A stretch of 64,000 nucleotides of DNA from JADMJV01 sp964649085 (GTDB taxonomy: Bacteria; Vulcanimicrobiota; Xenobia; Xenobiales; JADMJV01). The DNA lies in the NCBI GenBank assembly GCA_964649085.1, contig CAZYPN010000020.1, positions 1-64,000 of the forward strand, in the 5' to 3' direction. Below, piece after piece: positions 15,522 through 25,116 of the stretch. A model generated the notes under the pieces. That model was not told the origin of the DNA. It did not search any database and worked only from the letters and a program-made list of their open reading frames with translations. How positions within the stretch are numbered: position 1 is the stretch's first letter; each line of letters opens with the position of its first letter. The position numbers and the translations under genes are program-made.

Positions 15522-17341
15522 GGCGAGGCGTTTGCCCCCCAGCGAGATTCCCCCTCCAACAACTCCGAAGCCCGAAAACACCGCAGCGCGGCTCCCCAAA
15601 ACGTCGAGCCGTTCCAGGCGCCCCCCAGGGCCCGAGCCAGCGAGGTCATCCCGGCCTCGGCCAGTTGGCCAGCCAACTCACGTCGGCGCTCGTCAAAAGA
15701 AGGCATCAGCTGGGACAATCCCAGGTGGGCACTTTCCTGACACAGGTCCAACCCCTGCTGGATCAACGCTTGCAATGGCTCCAACGGCAACTCGTCGAGA
15801 ACCAGCGGCAGTTCCCAGCCCGAGCCCGGCTCCTCGAGATCGAGTACCCGAACCCCCTGAGGGGTAAGCAGCGCCAGTGGCTCCATGCAGGCCACACCCT
15901 GTTGCCAGCGCAGCAAACCGCTGACATGAGTGGCCTGGGGCAAATATTCTACCAGCGCGTCCAACGACCCGGCACAACCAGGGTCGTGAGCTCGCTGCAG
16001 CAACCACTGCTCCCCTTGCGGATCTTGCAGCCAGGCTCGAACCTCTTGCGGGCCAGGCGCATACATCAACGACAGGACGCCGGCCAGGGGGACGACCACC
16101 ACCTCCTCAGCTTCGACCAGGGGGCGTAGCAGGCGGCTGGGCAAGGCTTCTCGGCGCATCCGCTCGACCTCAAGCCCGGGCCAACTCAAGTCTGTCCAGC
16201 TTTGACCCAGCGGAGTGAGACTGTGCTCGCCCTGCTCGCGGCGCAGGCGCAGGCTGCGATTGGCCCGTCGCAGCACCCCTCGCGATACGAGTTGCGAACT
16301 CGCCACCTGCACGACCCCCCCCAGTCCACCCCAGGATTCGTCGCGCACCGACCGCCCGGGACGAATCTTCATGCTTTGGGTCAGCGCCTGACCCCCGGGT
16401 TCCAGCCAATACTGGACGAGTTGTCGCGAGCGCAAACGACAGCCCAGCGACATCAGCCGAACGTGAGACAGCGGTTGCTCCAAGGGGAGTTCCAGCCCCC
16501 GGGCCATGGCATCGGCGCCCAGTCGAGCTTTGAAACTGAGCAAACAAAAGAGCCACTCGCCCGGCGAATAGAGCGCCGACCCCTGTTGATACTCCGCCTG
16601 CAACTGTTCCAGCCGCTCCAGTAGAATCTGCAGCCAGGTATGGCCCCGACAGGCCTGTTGGGCTTTCTTGCCCCAGGCTTTCCAGCTTGCCGCTGCGTGC
16701 ACACAGCCTTCGCGCAACAATTCTTGTAAGAACGGGTCCAGCACTTCCAGATCGCGAGGGCCGGGGGCTTGGTCGGGCAACCACTGCACTCTGCCGGGTT
16801 GCCCCCGGCACTCGGCCACCACCCAACCGGCCAGGGCCAGATGCTCGCAGGGCGCTGCCTGAGCGCAGCTGCAGCGCAGCGAATAGACATCATCGGGCAG
16901 CAACAGGCGTACATCACACTGGGGCAGCCGCACTCTCCAGGGCGAATCGGCCAACTCGGCGCTCATGCCCTGGCGCCGTAGCTGCTCGGCTTTGCGCCAT
17001 AAACGAGGGCCCAGCCACTGGCGCAGCTTCTCCAGATCAACCTGAGGCGTCGATTCGGCTTCTTCGGCAGGGGCCTGAGTCGACAACCACAGCAGCGCCC
17101 CCACCCGATGGCGGCACCATCCCGATGCGCCACAGCTGCAGGCAGCGGCCTGAACGGGCTCGCCTTCCGCAAAAAAGGTCCGGGATCCGTCGGCAAAGCG
17201 AAACTCCAGCCCCTGAGGTAGCTCCTCCAGTTGGGGAACCAGGCCTGATTCCAGTTCACGCGCTGCCCGCTTGACCAATCCCCAGTTGGCCAGGGCCGCC
17301 AGAGCTTCCGCTGGATAACGCGACAGTTCGGGTCGGCCCAT
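15518..17341 (-). CDS. SWIM zinc-finger protein
   Basis: 607 residues. A SWIM motif (CxC...CxH) is at about 68-79: CSCGASGWCRH. A second possible CSC...CEH set lies at about 155-167 (CSCAQAAPCEHLALAG). The rest is long, Gln/Leu-rich and without a recognised domain. SWIM proteins of this size occur next to MoxR ATPases, VWA proteins and DUF5682 proteins; the set is thought to build an ATP-driven chaperone or conflict complex, not proven. The ATG overlaps the VWA stop by one base (TGATG). Confidence 0.88.
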   Translation of the reverse strand: MGRPELSRYPAEALAALANWGLVKRAARELESGLVPQLEELPQGLEFRFADGSRTFFAEGEPVQAAACSCGASGWCRHRVGALLWLSTQAPAEEAESTPQVDLEKLRQWLGPRLWRKAEQLRRQGMSAELADSPWRVRLPQCDVRLLLPDDVYSLRCSCAQAAPCEHLALAGWVVAECRGQPGRVQWLPDQAPGPRDLEVLDPFLQELLREGCVHAAASWKAWGKKAQQACRGHTWLQILLERLEQLQAEYQQGSALYSPGEWLFCLLSFKARLGADAMARGLELPLEQPLSHVRLMSLGCRLRSRQLVQYWLEPGGQALTQSMKIRPGRSVRDESWGGLGGVVQVASSQLVSRGVLRRANRSLRLRREQGEHSLTPLGQSWTDLSWPGLEVERMRREALPSRLLRPLVEAEEVVVVPLAGVLSLMYAPGPQEVRAWLQDPQGEQWLLQRAHDPGCAGSLDALVEYLPQATHVSGLLRWQQGVACMEPLALLTPQGVRVLDLEEPGSGWELPLVLDELPLEPLQALIQQGLDLCQESAHLGLSQLMPSFDERRRELAGQLAEAGMTSLARALGGAWNGSTFWGAALRCFRASELLEGESRWGANASP

Positions 17342-18465
17342 CAGCGTTGCACCTTCTCGGCGATCCAGTTGGCCAGCTCACCCGGGGTCATGGCACCCAC
17401 GTGGGCCCCCACCTGCACCCATCGCTGAGCCATTTCGCGGTCATACTCGGGCTGGGCTTCCGGATTGAGGCTGGCCAATCCCAGCACCAATGTGCCCTGG
17501 GCCACCAGATCGCGCACCACCTGCACCAATCGGTGAGAATCTCCCCCCTCCATGAAGTCGGTAATGACAATCAGCATGGTTCGCTGCGGTGACATCACCA
17601 GACTCGCTCCATACTCTACCGCCTTACAGATGTCGGTGCCCCCTCCCAATTGCACTTTCATCAAGGTTTCGACAGGATCGGAAACTTCATCGCTGAGGTC
17701 AACGACCGCCGTGTCGAAGACAACCAGATGGGTTTTCAGGGCGGGCAGGCCGCAAAGACAGGCGGCCGTAACCGCGGAATGAATGACCGACTCGCCCATG
17801 GAACCGCTCTGATCCACCAGCAAGATCACCTGCCAGGGCGTGCGATGCCGCCTGGAATGGGGATAAAAATAGGGTTTCTCCACCACCAGGCGCTGGCGTT
17901 CCGCATCATAGTGCTTGAGATTGGCTCGAATGGTGGTCTCGAAATCCAGGTCCTGAGAGTGTCGAAACGGCGAACTTCGGCGCCAGCGCCGTGAGCCGGA
18001 GAAGCTGCGCAAAACTTCGCGAGCCAGCTTCTCCATGAGCTCCTCCACCACGCGGCGAACCAGCTCGCGAGCCAGGGCCAGCACCTGCTCGTTCATCAGA
18101 TGGCGAGTCTTCATCACCGCCTGCAGCAGGCTGGTGCTGGGCTTTACCCTTCGCAGCACCGCCGGGTGGGTCACCAACTCGTCCACCTGATATTTTTCCA
18201 CCGCTTCCCGCTCCAGGCGCTCGATGGTTTCCTGGGGGAACAGTCGGTGAACCGATTCGATCCAGTCGACAACGGTCATCCGAGACCTCTCCTGACCGGC
18301 CTGACGCACCCCCCGCTGGGCAACCCCTGCATCGCGCTCATACAGCCAGTTCAGAGCCGACTCGCAGGCGGCCGCAGCGCCTTCCAAATTGCAGCCCAGG
18401 GCAGCTTGGGAAGCCTGGCCCAACATCAGTCGCCAGCGAATGGCGGAGTCGATTTCACCAGCCAA
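17341..18465 (-). CDS. VWA-domain protein (CoxE-like), MoxR partner
   Basis: 374 residues. The N-terminal half is helical and charged. The C-terminal VWA domain has an intact metal site: LLVDQSGSMGES (DxSxS), a GGGTDI (Thr) and VITDFMEGG (Asp). Such proteins usually pair with MoxR AAA+ ATPases to insert metals or remodel complexes. It overlaps the DUF5682 gene by 11 bases, and its stop abuts the SWIM start. Confidence 0.9.
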   Translation of the reverse strand: MAGEIDSAIRWRLMLGQASQAALGCNLEGAAAACESALNWLYERDAGVAQRGVRQAGQERSRMTVVDWIESVHRLFPQETIERLEREAVEKYQVDELVTHPAVLRRVKPSTSLLQAVMKTRHLMNEQVLALARELVRRVVEELMEKLAREVLRSFSGSRRWRRSSPFRHSQDLDFETTIRANLKHYDAERQRLVVEKPYFYPHSRRHRTPWQVILLVDQSGSMGESVIHSAVTAACLCGLPALKTHLVVFDTAVVDLSDEVSDPVETLMKVQLGGGTDICKAVEYGASLVMSPQRTMLIVITDFMEGGDSHRLVQVVRDLVAQGTLVLGLASLNPEAQPEYDREMAQRWVQVGAHVGAMTPGELANWIAEKVQR

Positions 18466-20578
18466 GGCGCTGCATCTCCTCTTGCAGGGCGCGGTCGAGG
18501 CGCACGGCCCGCTCCATCAGGCCCGGGTCGAACCGACTGCGGGTCAACTCGCGGGCGCCCTCAAGTCCCAGCCAACCCGCCACCTGCAGCGCCAGCTGCT
18601 CTTTCTGGCGGGGGGGAAATTCTTGAAACGCCTGGCGCAAACCCGGCAGCTGTCGAAGAAAGTCCTCAGCCTCCAGGGCTACCACTTGCTCGTGGATGGC
18701 CTTGAGCAAAGGCACCTGTCCGATGACTTCCTCGCGTGCCAGGCGAAACAATCCCCACAGAAAATCGCCCAGTTCACCCACTCCGTGCAGCGTCTCGAAC
18801 AACTCGGGCGGCTGACCTCTCAAGCACCAGACCAGCCCCAGGGCGGCACCCCGCACTGGGGGTCGAGAGTGTCGAGCCAGACGCCCCATCACCTCCAGTC
18901 CGGCCTGACGAGGCAACTGGGGGTTTCTCATCAGGTCGCGACTGACGCGAATCGCCTCCACGGCCGCTTCTGGTTGACCCAACTGCCCTTCCAGCAACCA
19001 CAGCAAGCGCTCCAAGCCCGCCACCAATAGGGTCAACTCGGGATCGAGGCGGGGAAATACCTTCAAGGTGAGGGCCAGAGAATCGAGGGCCGGGGCCAAC
19101 TCTTCCAGGCGCACTTCTCGCGACAGTTCGGCCGCCAGCGGCACCAGCCAGCGCTGACTCAAATCCTCGAGCCCGGCCCGAGCGGCCGCCAGCAGGCAAT
19201 GAGCGATCTGCCTGGCACCCTGCCACTGTTTGGCCTGTTCCTGCAGGGCCGCAGCCGAGGCTGACTTCAGATCGGCGCCGTAGGCACTGGCCTCCAGCAG
19301 GCAGGCTTCGAAATCCTCGTGCTTGCCCAACGACCAGGTTTCGGGTGCGTCGGCAAGGCACTGAATTCCCGGCAATTCGAGAATCTCCAGACGTCGCAAA
19401 AATCGACTGGGGTCGGTGTCGACCGTGGTCACCACCTGGCGAGGTGGACGGGTGGGCTGAAAGCCAAAATGCCGGAGGCCATCCTCCACTTCCCAAAGCA
19501 GGGGCGGGCGGGGCGTGGTGGCGCACAGTCGTCCTCGCCGGGTGCCCGTAAAGGCCGCCAGCAAAGCCACCAGCTGGGGATGACTGTCGGGTTGCAACGG
19601 CCCCTCGCAGCTCCAGGGCGGCAGCACTTCCAGCGCCTCCTTGCAGAGCGCCGACAGCAGCCCGTCAAGCAAATCGCATCGCAGTGCCCGGCGGTGTCCT
19701 CGCAGGCGGCGCAGCCCCTCGGCCTGGGCAAAGGCCGCGATCAGGTCGGCCGTCGAAACGGGTTGCTGGCGACGACGCAACTCTTCCGCTGCCGCCACCA
19801 TGCACTCTTGACCGGCCACTTCCCAATCGGTTTCCCAAAGCCTTTGGTAGTACTGCGGACAGGTCATGCCGGCCTCGTAGCCGGTCAGGCTGCTGAGCCG
19901 CTGAAAGCTGAAAGGCACCAGAAAAGCGCGCGCCTCCGCAGGGGTCTCGAGAGCTGGCCAATGGGGGGGATATCGGTTCCAGTTCTGCTCCAGGAAAGGG
20001 GCGTGAAAGCCTCCGCAAACCACCAGACAACTGCCCTGATGGCAGGCCCAGGAAATGGCCTGGGCCATATACTCCTCGCGCTGGCGGTCGCGTTCGCCTA
20101 CCTGCTGCCGCAGCAGCTGGAAATACTCGTCCAGCTGCTGCTCCAGTTGCGGCTCACCGGCCTGTTCCACCATGGCGTCCCAGAGCGCGTCGCTGCTGTC
20201 GTAGCCCATGCGGCGAGCCAGCGCCCCAGGCGAGCAGGCCGAGGCGACACCCAAACCCGCATCGTCGGGACCGACCTGCCACGGAGGCAGATCCATGAAG
20301 ACAAACTCGGCACCGATCTCGTGGGCGGTGCGCAGCGCAACCCACTCGGGCGAGTAGTCGCAAAACGGGCTGTAGCTGCGGGACTGACCCCCCAGGCTGG
20401 AAAATACGGCAATGGGCAACTGATGGTCCAGCAATAGCTGCTCGCGCAGCGGGTTGAAATCGCTGGGACCCTCGATCAACACGCGATCGGGCCGCAGCTC
20501 CAAGATGCGCCGACGCACCAGGCGAGCACAGGCCGGACTGTGGTGACGCACTCCCACAATGCAGGGACGCTGGCTCAC
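18455..20578 (-). CDS. DUF5682 family protein
   Basis: About 707 residues from GTG 20578 (VSQRPCIVGVRHHSPACARLV). That start overlaps the MoxR stop by 4 bases (GTGA) and matches where family homology begins. The N-terminal region has the hallmark GVRHHSPAC and LIEGPSDFN motifs, distantly like TraB/ChaN-type proteins. The C-terminal half is a long helical array. The family is nearly always found with MoxR, VWA and SWIM genes. Biochemical role unknown; conserved His residues suggest an enzyme or metal site. Confidence 0.87.
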   Translation of the reverse strand: MSQRPCIVGVRHHSPACARLVRRRILELRPDRVLIEGPSDFNPLREQLLLDHQLPIAVFSSLGGQSRSYSPFCDYSPEWVALRTAHEIGAEFVFMDLPPWQVGPDDAGLGVASACSPGALARRMGYDSSDALWDAMVEQAGEPQLEQQLDEYFQLLRQQVGERDRQREEYMAQAISWACHQGSCLVVCGGFHAPFLEQNWNRYPPHWPALETPAEARAFLVPFSFQRLSSLTGYEAGMTCPQYYQRLWETDWEVAGQECMVAAAEELRRRQQPVSTADLIAAFAQAEGLRRLRGHRRALRCDLLDGLLSALCKEALEVLPPWSCEGPLQPDSHPQLVALLAAFTGTRRGRLCATTPRPPLLWEVEDGLRHFGFQPTRPPRQVVTTVDTDPSRFLRRLEILELPGIQCLADAPETWSLGKHEDFEACLLEASAYGADLKSASAAALQEQAKQWQGARQIAHCLLAAARAGLEDLSQRWLVPLAAELSREVRLEELAPALDSLALTLKVFPRLDPELTLLVAGLERLLWLLEGQLGQPEAAVEAIRVSRDLMRNPQLPRQAGLEVMGRLARHSRPPVRGAALGLVWCLRGQPPELFETLHGVGELGDFLWGLFRLAREEVIGQVPLLKAIHEQVVALEAEDFLRQLPGLRQAFQEFPPRQKEQLALQVAGWLGLEGARELTRSRFDPGLMERAVRLDRALQEEMQRLGW

Positions 20579-21699
20579 GGAAGCAGGTGACGAGCCTCGT
20601 ACAACGACTTCCAGGCCTCGCCTCGTCGACGGCTCACCCGCTGTTCCAGATAACGGCGCAACTTCTGAATATCCTCGGGCTGATCTTTGAGAGCGGTGCC
20701 CAGAATGCACTCCATCAGGTCGGCGCCGTCGACCTCGCGTTGCTTCAAATAATAGCTGCGGATGCCCAGGGATTCGGCCACGCTGACGGCCTCGGCCGTA
20801 GACATGCTGGTGGAAAGACGTTCCAGTTGCTGACCTTCTTCCGTCTGGCCGCGCCGCAGATCGCGAAAGACCCCGACCAGCACCTCCAGCAAGGGCCGTG
20901 GCGGAGTGGTGGGCACCCCGCACTGCTGCAGCTGTCGCGCCGCCTGACGCTGCACCAGTTCCAGTTCTTCCTCCGGGTCGCCGATCGGATACACCGTCTC
21001 GAAATTGAAGCGACGCTTCAAGGCAGCGCTCATCTCGTTGGTGCCCCGATCGCGGGTGTTGGCCGTGGCGATCAGATTGAACCCCTGGCGCGCATACAGC
21101 CGGCTTGCTTCACCCTCGAGCTCGGGCACAAACAACACCCGGTCGGAGAGTATCGAAAGCAAGCCGTCCTGGATTTCCGAGGGGCAGCGCGTAATCTCTT
21201 CAAACCGGACCAGCAGCCCCTGCTCCATGCCCAGATACAGCGGCGCGGGAACCAGCGCCCGCCGAGTGGGGCCCTCGGCCAACAGCAGTGCATAATTCCA
21301 GCCATACTTGAGCTGATCTTCGGTGGTGGCAGCACTGCCCTGAATGGTAAGCGTGGATTGCCCGCTGATGGCCGCTGCCAGATACTCCGACAGCATGGAC
21401 TTGGCCGTGCCGGGTTCGCCCACCAGAAGCAGCCCTCGCTGGGTAGCCAGAGCCACCAGGCAACGGTCGACGAGCGACGGGTGGCCGACAAACTTGGGCT
21501 CGATGCCCAACTCGGAGTCGCCCAACAAAAACTTGCGCACGGCCGCTGCCGACATCCGCCATCCAGGTGGACGGGGGCCCGAGTCGAGATGGATCAGCTG
21601 CTCCATTTCGGCCGCAAATAACTGCTCCGCTGGCGGGCGCTGCAGCCCCGGGGCTACCTCTTGCTGTATCCGAGCAGGCCCAGTTGACTTTCGAGCCAT
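20575..21699 (-). CDS. MoxR-family AAA+ ATPase
   Basis: About 374 residues. The Walker A is GEPGTAKS. The Walker B-like segment LLVRFEEI is followed by the expected CPSEIQDGLLSIL, and the sensor region is ATANTRDRGTNEM. It should power remodelling of client complexes together with the VWA, DUF5682 and SWIM products. I chose the ATG at 21699, since the conserved block PAEQLFAAEMEQL lies after it. It overlaps the small membrane gene upstream by 46 bases. ATG 21606 would remove the overlap but shorten a conserved region. Confidence 0.9.
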   Translation of the reverse strand: MARKSTGPARIQQEVAPGLQRPPAEQLFAAEMEQLIHLDSGPRPPGWRMSAAAVRKFLLGDSELGIEPKFVGHPSLVDRCLVALATQRGLLLVGEPGTAKSMLSEYLAAAISGQSTLTIQGSAATTEDQLKYGWNYALLLAEGPTRRALVPAPLYLGMEQGLLVRFEEITRCPSEIQDGLLSILSDRVLFVPELEGEASRLYARQGFNLIATANTRDRGTNEMSAALKRRFNFETVYPIGDPEEELELVQRQAARQLQQCGVPTTPPRPLLEVLVGVFRDLRRGQTEEGQQLERLSTSMSTAEAVSVAESLGIRSYYLKQREVDGADLMECILGTALKDQPEDIQKLRRYLEQRVSRRRGEAWKSLYEARHLLP

Positions 21700-21992
21700 C
21701 CATAACCTCCAAAGGCTGGAACCAGCAGCAGGACAACCAGCAAAAAGCCCAGTGGGGTTAGTTTGCTGCGATCGTCGGAACGGTGGAACCACTGATAATA
21801 GGCCGGGCCCAGCGCCAACATCACCAGCCCCAACTCCAACAAGACCAGACTGACCATTACATACTTCATACTGTAGCTGACGCTCTCGGCTCCCGAACGA
21901 GCTGCCTGCAGCACGTCCCACATGCAAAACTTAGTCAAAACGGCGCCGAAAAGGGCCAAACCCAGGCCACTGAGCCGCGGAAAATTGTGCAT
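21654..21992 (-). CDS. Small membrane protein, unknown
   Basis: 112 residues with three likely transmembrane segments (about 8-24, 43-63 and 80-98). It heads the MoxR operon and overlaps its first gene. No family recognised. It may anchor the complex, by position only. Confidence 0.6.
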   Translation of the reverse strand: MHNFPRLSGLGLALFGAVLTKFCMWDVLQAARSGAESVSYSMKYVMVSLVLLELGLVMLALGPAYYQWFHRSDDRSKLTPLGFLLVVLLLVPAFGGYGWLESQLGLLGYSKR

Positions 21993-22125
21993 CGTGTCCC
22001 CCTAGGAAAGTTGGTCCGAAGACTACCGTGCAAGATTGGCTGTGGCCAAATTGTGACCTTTCTGAGTCGGGCCTGTGTCGAGGAATCTTTAGACTGAGAC
22101 CACTTGAAAGAAATGGGGTAGCCAA

Positions 22126-23565
22126 GTGCTCGCTCATCTAGAAATGGTCCTCCATCGCCTGTTGGAACTGGTAGGCGGCTGGCTCTGCGCGCTGGCCATC
22201 ACGCTGGTGGTCACGCTGGCAGCTCTGGCCTTTCTCAGCCTTCATCTCTATAAGCTCGACCGTCCTTCCTGCCTTTCTTTACTGCAGCGCTTGTGGCGCC
22301 AGCTGCATCGGGGTTGGGGCTGGATCCTGGCCGCTGCCGCGCTGCTGGTTCAGGTTTATGCCCTCAATGAACTTCGCGGTGGACTGCTGCAGCGTTTGCA
22401 GCAGCAAGGTCAGGCCCGCTACACGGCCATTCCTGAACCCAGCGGTGGAGCCACCGTGCAGCGAGCGCCTCGTGTCACCGCCCTGGAGAAGAGCTCGCGA
22501 ACCCAGCGCATCGTGCTGCCCCCCCAGCTCAGCCAGCTGGAGGCGGTGCCCGGTTGGAATCCCGAACAGGCCCGCTACGGCGGGGCTCCGGCCGTGAACG
22601 TGCAGGACGAGCTGATTCGCGACGAGCGAGCGGTGGTGCTTCACCGCACCATCGAAGTCGAACGCTACGTGGCTCTGAAGCTGCAGAGCACCGATGTGCA
22701 GCTCAAACTGCGCTTCGAGCCAGGGCTGCCCTGGCAACGCCGCCAGGCCTACCAGGCCCAGTTTGTAGGCACCTATCGGGTGAAAAACCCCTTTGCCGAA
22801 GCGCGTCGTCTACACTTCTCCTTTCCCCTGCCGGACAACAGTGGAACGCTCTCGGAATTCAACTTCAAAGTGAATGGCCAGGAAGTTCCGGCCCAGGACG
22901 TCGAGCAGGGCCTGGAGTGGGAGGCCCTGTTGCAACCCAATGAAGAGGCCGTGGCCGAGGTGTCGTATCGACATCAGGGGGCTCAGTCCTGGAGCTACGA
23001 CCTGACGGGCAGACGCGAACCGATTGCCGACTTTCATCTGCGGGTCAGCACCGATCAGCCGCTGGTGAAATTCTTGCGGGGCTCGCTCTACCCCACCCGC
23101 AGCGAAGGCCGCAATCTGGAGTGGGAACTGCAAAACCAGATCACCTCGCAGAGCATTTGCCTGCACTTTCCCTTCGTGCCCACCCACCACATTATGGGCA
23201 ACCTGTTTGTCTTCGCACCCGTCAGCCTGGTGGTAACCACGCTGCTGGTGCTGACCTGGGCCCGTCTGAATCGCAGCTCGGCCGGAGCCTGGCGAGCTAC
23301 CCTGGCAGTGCTGGCCAGCTCGGCAGCCTACACTCTGGCCTCGTATCTGGTGGGCTATCTGCCCCTGTTCACCTCACTGGCGCTGGCCTTTGGAGTGGCT
23401 GGCTGGCTGCAGTGGCGAGTTTTGCAAAAGCCCCTCTGGGTGCCCATCGCGGTGGCCAATCTGGCCCCCTTCAGCTTCCTGGCCGTGGGACACACCGGTT
23501 TGCTGCTCAGCCTGTTGGGGCTGGCTGCACTGGCCCTGACGGTGCAACGCACGGTGGAAGAATAG
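22126..23565 (+). CDS. Multi-pass membrane protein with large external domain (CreD-like layout)
   Basis: 479 residues. Two N-terminal membrane segments (about 18-40 and 63-80) are followed by a soluble domain of about 270 residues, then five or so C-terminal helices (from about 358). The layout and text such as FPLPDNSGTLSEFNFKVNG recall CreD-type inner-membrane proteins, but the similarity is weak. Starts at GTG 22126 and is divergent from the MoxR operon by about 130 bases. No function assigned. Confidence 0.6.
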   Translation: MLAHLEMVLHRLLELVGGWLCALAITLVVTLAALAFLSLHLYKLDRPSCLSLLQRLWRQLHRGWGWILAAAALLVQVYALNELRGGLLQRLQQQGQARYTAIPEPSGGATVQRAPRVTALEKSSRTQRIVLPPQLSQLEAVPGWNPEQARYGGAPAVNVQDELIRDERAVVLHRTIEVERYVALKLQSTDVQLKLRFEPGLPWQRRQAYQAQFVGTYRVKNPFAEARRLHFSFPLPDNSGTLSEFNFKVNGQEVPAQDVEQGLEWEALLQPNEEAVAEVSYRHQGAQSWSYDLTGRREPIADFHLRVSTDQPLVKFLRGSLYPTRSEGRNLEWELQNQITSQSICLHFPFVPTHHIMGNLFVFAPVSLVVTTLLVLTWARLNRSSAGAWRATLAVLASSAAYTLASYLVGYLPLFTSLALAFGVAGWLQWRVLQKPLWVPIAVANLAPFSFLAVGHTGLLLSLLGLAALALTVQRTVEE

Positions 23566-23568
23566 ACC

Positions 23569-25116
23569 TTACTGTCGAGCCGGCCACTGCAGCGGACCCG
23601 GCTTGAACTGATAGCCCGCCCAATTGGCCGCCGGCAGCACGCTGCCTGGATAGGCCTTTCCGCTGTTGCGGCTGAAAATGGCGATCTGGTTGGCACAGTA
23701 GAACAGCTTCCAATCGGGACTGGCGCACAGCTCTTCTTCAAGGTAGTAGCGATCCGGCCGATTCAAGGGAAACTCGGCCTCCAAACCAGGCGCGGTCACC
23801 ACATAATCGAGATGGGTGCGTTCCAAAGCCCGGCGCCACACCCCGGGCTCGGGAACCTGAACACCCATAACCGTCTGATCGACCAGCGCCTGTCGCCGTC
23901 CGCCCCAGGCAGCCTGAATCATGGGGTTAGGAAACAGATAGGCGTCCCGTCGATGGCTGAGCACGCCCCCCAGGCGGTTGGGCGCCGATAGACTGGCCTG
24001 GGGAGGAATCAGCCGGCGCAGATCGTTGATCGCTTCGGGGCAGCGTGAATCGGGATGGGTCCACTCACGAGGCTCCATGGGTCCGTAGCGAAAACCAAAG
24101 AGGGCGGCCGAGACCAGCAGCCACACGCAGAGACCCGGGCCCAGGCGTTTCTCCAGTCGACCCGCGGCGCAACAGGCGGCCCACATCAGGAAAGGCACGA
24201 CGGCGGCCGTGTAGTGAAACTTGATGGTATGTTGGGACTCCCGCCAGCTCAACACATTGCCAGCCAGCACGGGGGCCACCGGCGACAGTTCCACGGGAGC
24301 CAGCAGCGGCAAATACAGCAGCGGCCGAAAGAGGCTGTGGAAATAGTGGCGATTCAGCGGATTGTCGAGCCGCTGCAGGGTGTCCAGCGGCCGGGTCAAC
24401 ACCTTCCAGGCCACTTCTCGGGAGCTTTTCCCATAATGAGAGTACAGCAGCGTATACTGGGTGGGCTGACCCAAGTTGTGCCAGCGCACCACTGCCAATG
24501 AGAGGGCCAGCCCGCAAAAGGCCAGGGCCAGAGTGGCCAGGCTCCAACGCCAGCCGGCTCGCTTCCAGGCCAGAGCCAGCATGCCGACCAGGGTTACCGC
24601 GGCCGTTTCCGAGCAGGCCAGGGTGGTCACCAGGGCCGCGAAATAGAGCCGGGCGTCGCGCCGCTGAAGGGCCACCAGGGCCCACAACAAGGGCGTGGTC
24701 ATCAAGGTTGAAAAATGCACGTCGAAGAGGTTAGACCAGTGCAGGCAGGGCTGGAACAGGTAGAGCACGGCCAGAGCCTGGGCCAGTCGGGGCGAACGCA
24801 CCTCGCGGCTGGCCAGCAGATAGACCGGCACGGCCCCGCTGCCCAGCCACAGCGCCTGCAGCCACACCAGCGCCTGAGGGCTGTCCCAAATCCAATAAAG
24901 GGGTGCCAGAGCCCAGGCGATAGCGGAAAAATGATCGGCATGAATCTGCAACCCCCGGGTCGTCATAAAGGGGTTCTCGCCGCGAGCTACCAGCCACAGG
25001 GCCTGATCGTGGATGCCCGTATCGAAGGTGTTGGCCTGGCCGAGCCATTGCTGAAGCACAGACCAACCTCCAAAGAAGGCCACATAGAGCAGCACGGCCA
25101 GTGCCACCGCCCTCAC
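23569..25116 (-). CDS. DUF2079 multi-pass membrane protein
   Basis: About 515 residues. After the first helix it reads QANTFDTGIHDQALWL and HADHFSAI, both typical of DUF2079. About ten further membrane segments follow, then a soluble C-terminal part. The family is GT-C-like and is thought to handle lipid-linked sugars, without proof. GTG 25116 overlaps the stop of the upstream WD40-like gene (GTGA), which fixes the start and implies coupling. Confidence 0.85.
   Translation of the reverse strand: MRAVALAVLLYVAFFGGWSVLQQWLGQANTFDTGIHDQALWLVARGENPFMTTRGLQIHADHFSAIAWALAPLYWIWDSPQALVWLQALWLGSGAVPVYLLASREVRSPRLAQALAVLYLFQPCLHWSNLFDVHFSTLMTTPLLWALVALQRRDARLYFAALVTTLACSETAAVTLVGMLALAWKRAGWRWSLATLALAFCGLALSLAVVRWHNLGQPTQYTLLYSHYGKSSREVAWKVLTRPLDTLQRLDNPLNRHYFHSLFRPLLYLPLLAPVELSPVAPVLAGNVLSWRESQHTIKFHYTAAVVPFLMWAACCAAGRLEKRLGPGLCVWLLVSAALFGFRYGPMEPREWTHPDSRCPEAINDLRRLIPPQASLSAPNRLGGVLSHRRDAYLFPNPMIQAAWGGRRQALVDQTVMGVQVPEPGVWRRALERTHLDYVVTAPGLEAEFPLNRPDRYYLEEELCASPDWKLFYCANQIAIFSRNSGKAYPGSVLPAANWAGYQFKPGPLQWPARQ

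Noticed and set aside
20579..20923. N-terminal extension of the DUF5682 gene
   Set aside because: It is a shadow of the MoxR gene. The GTG at 20578 gives the usual family start and a GTGA overlap.
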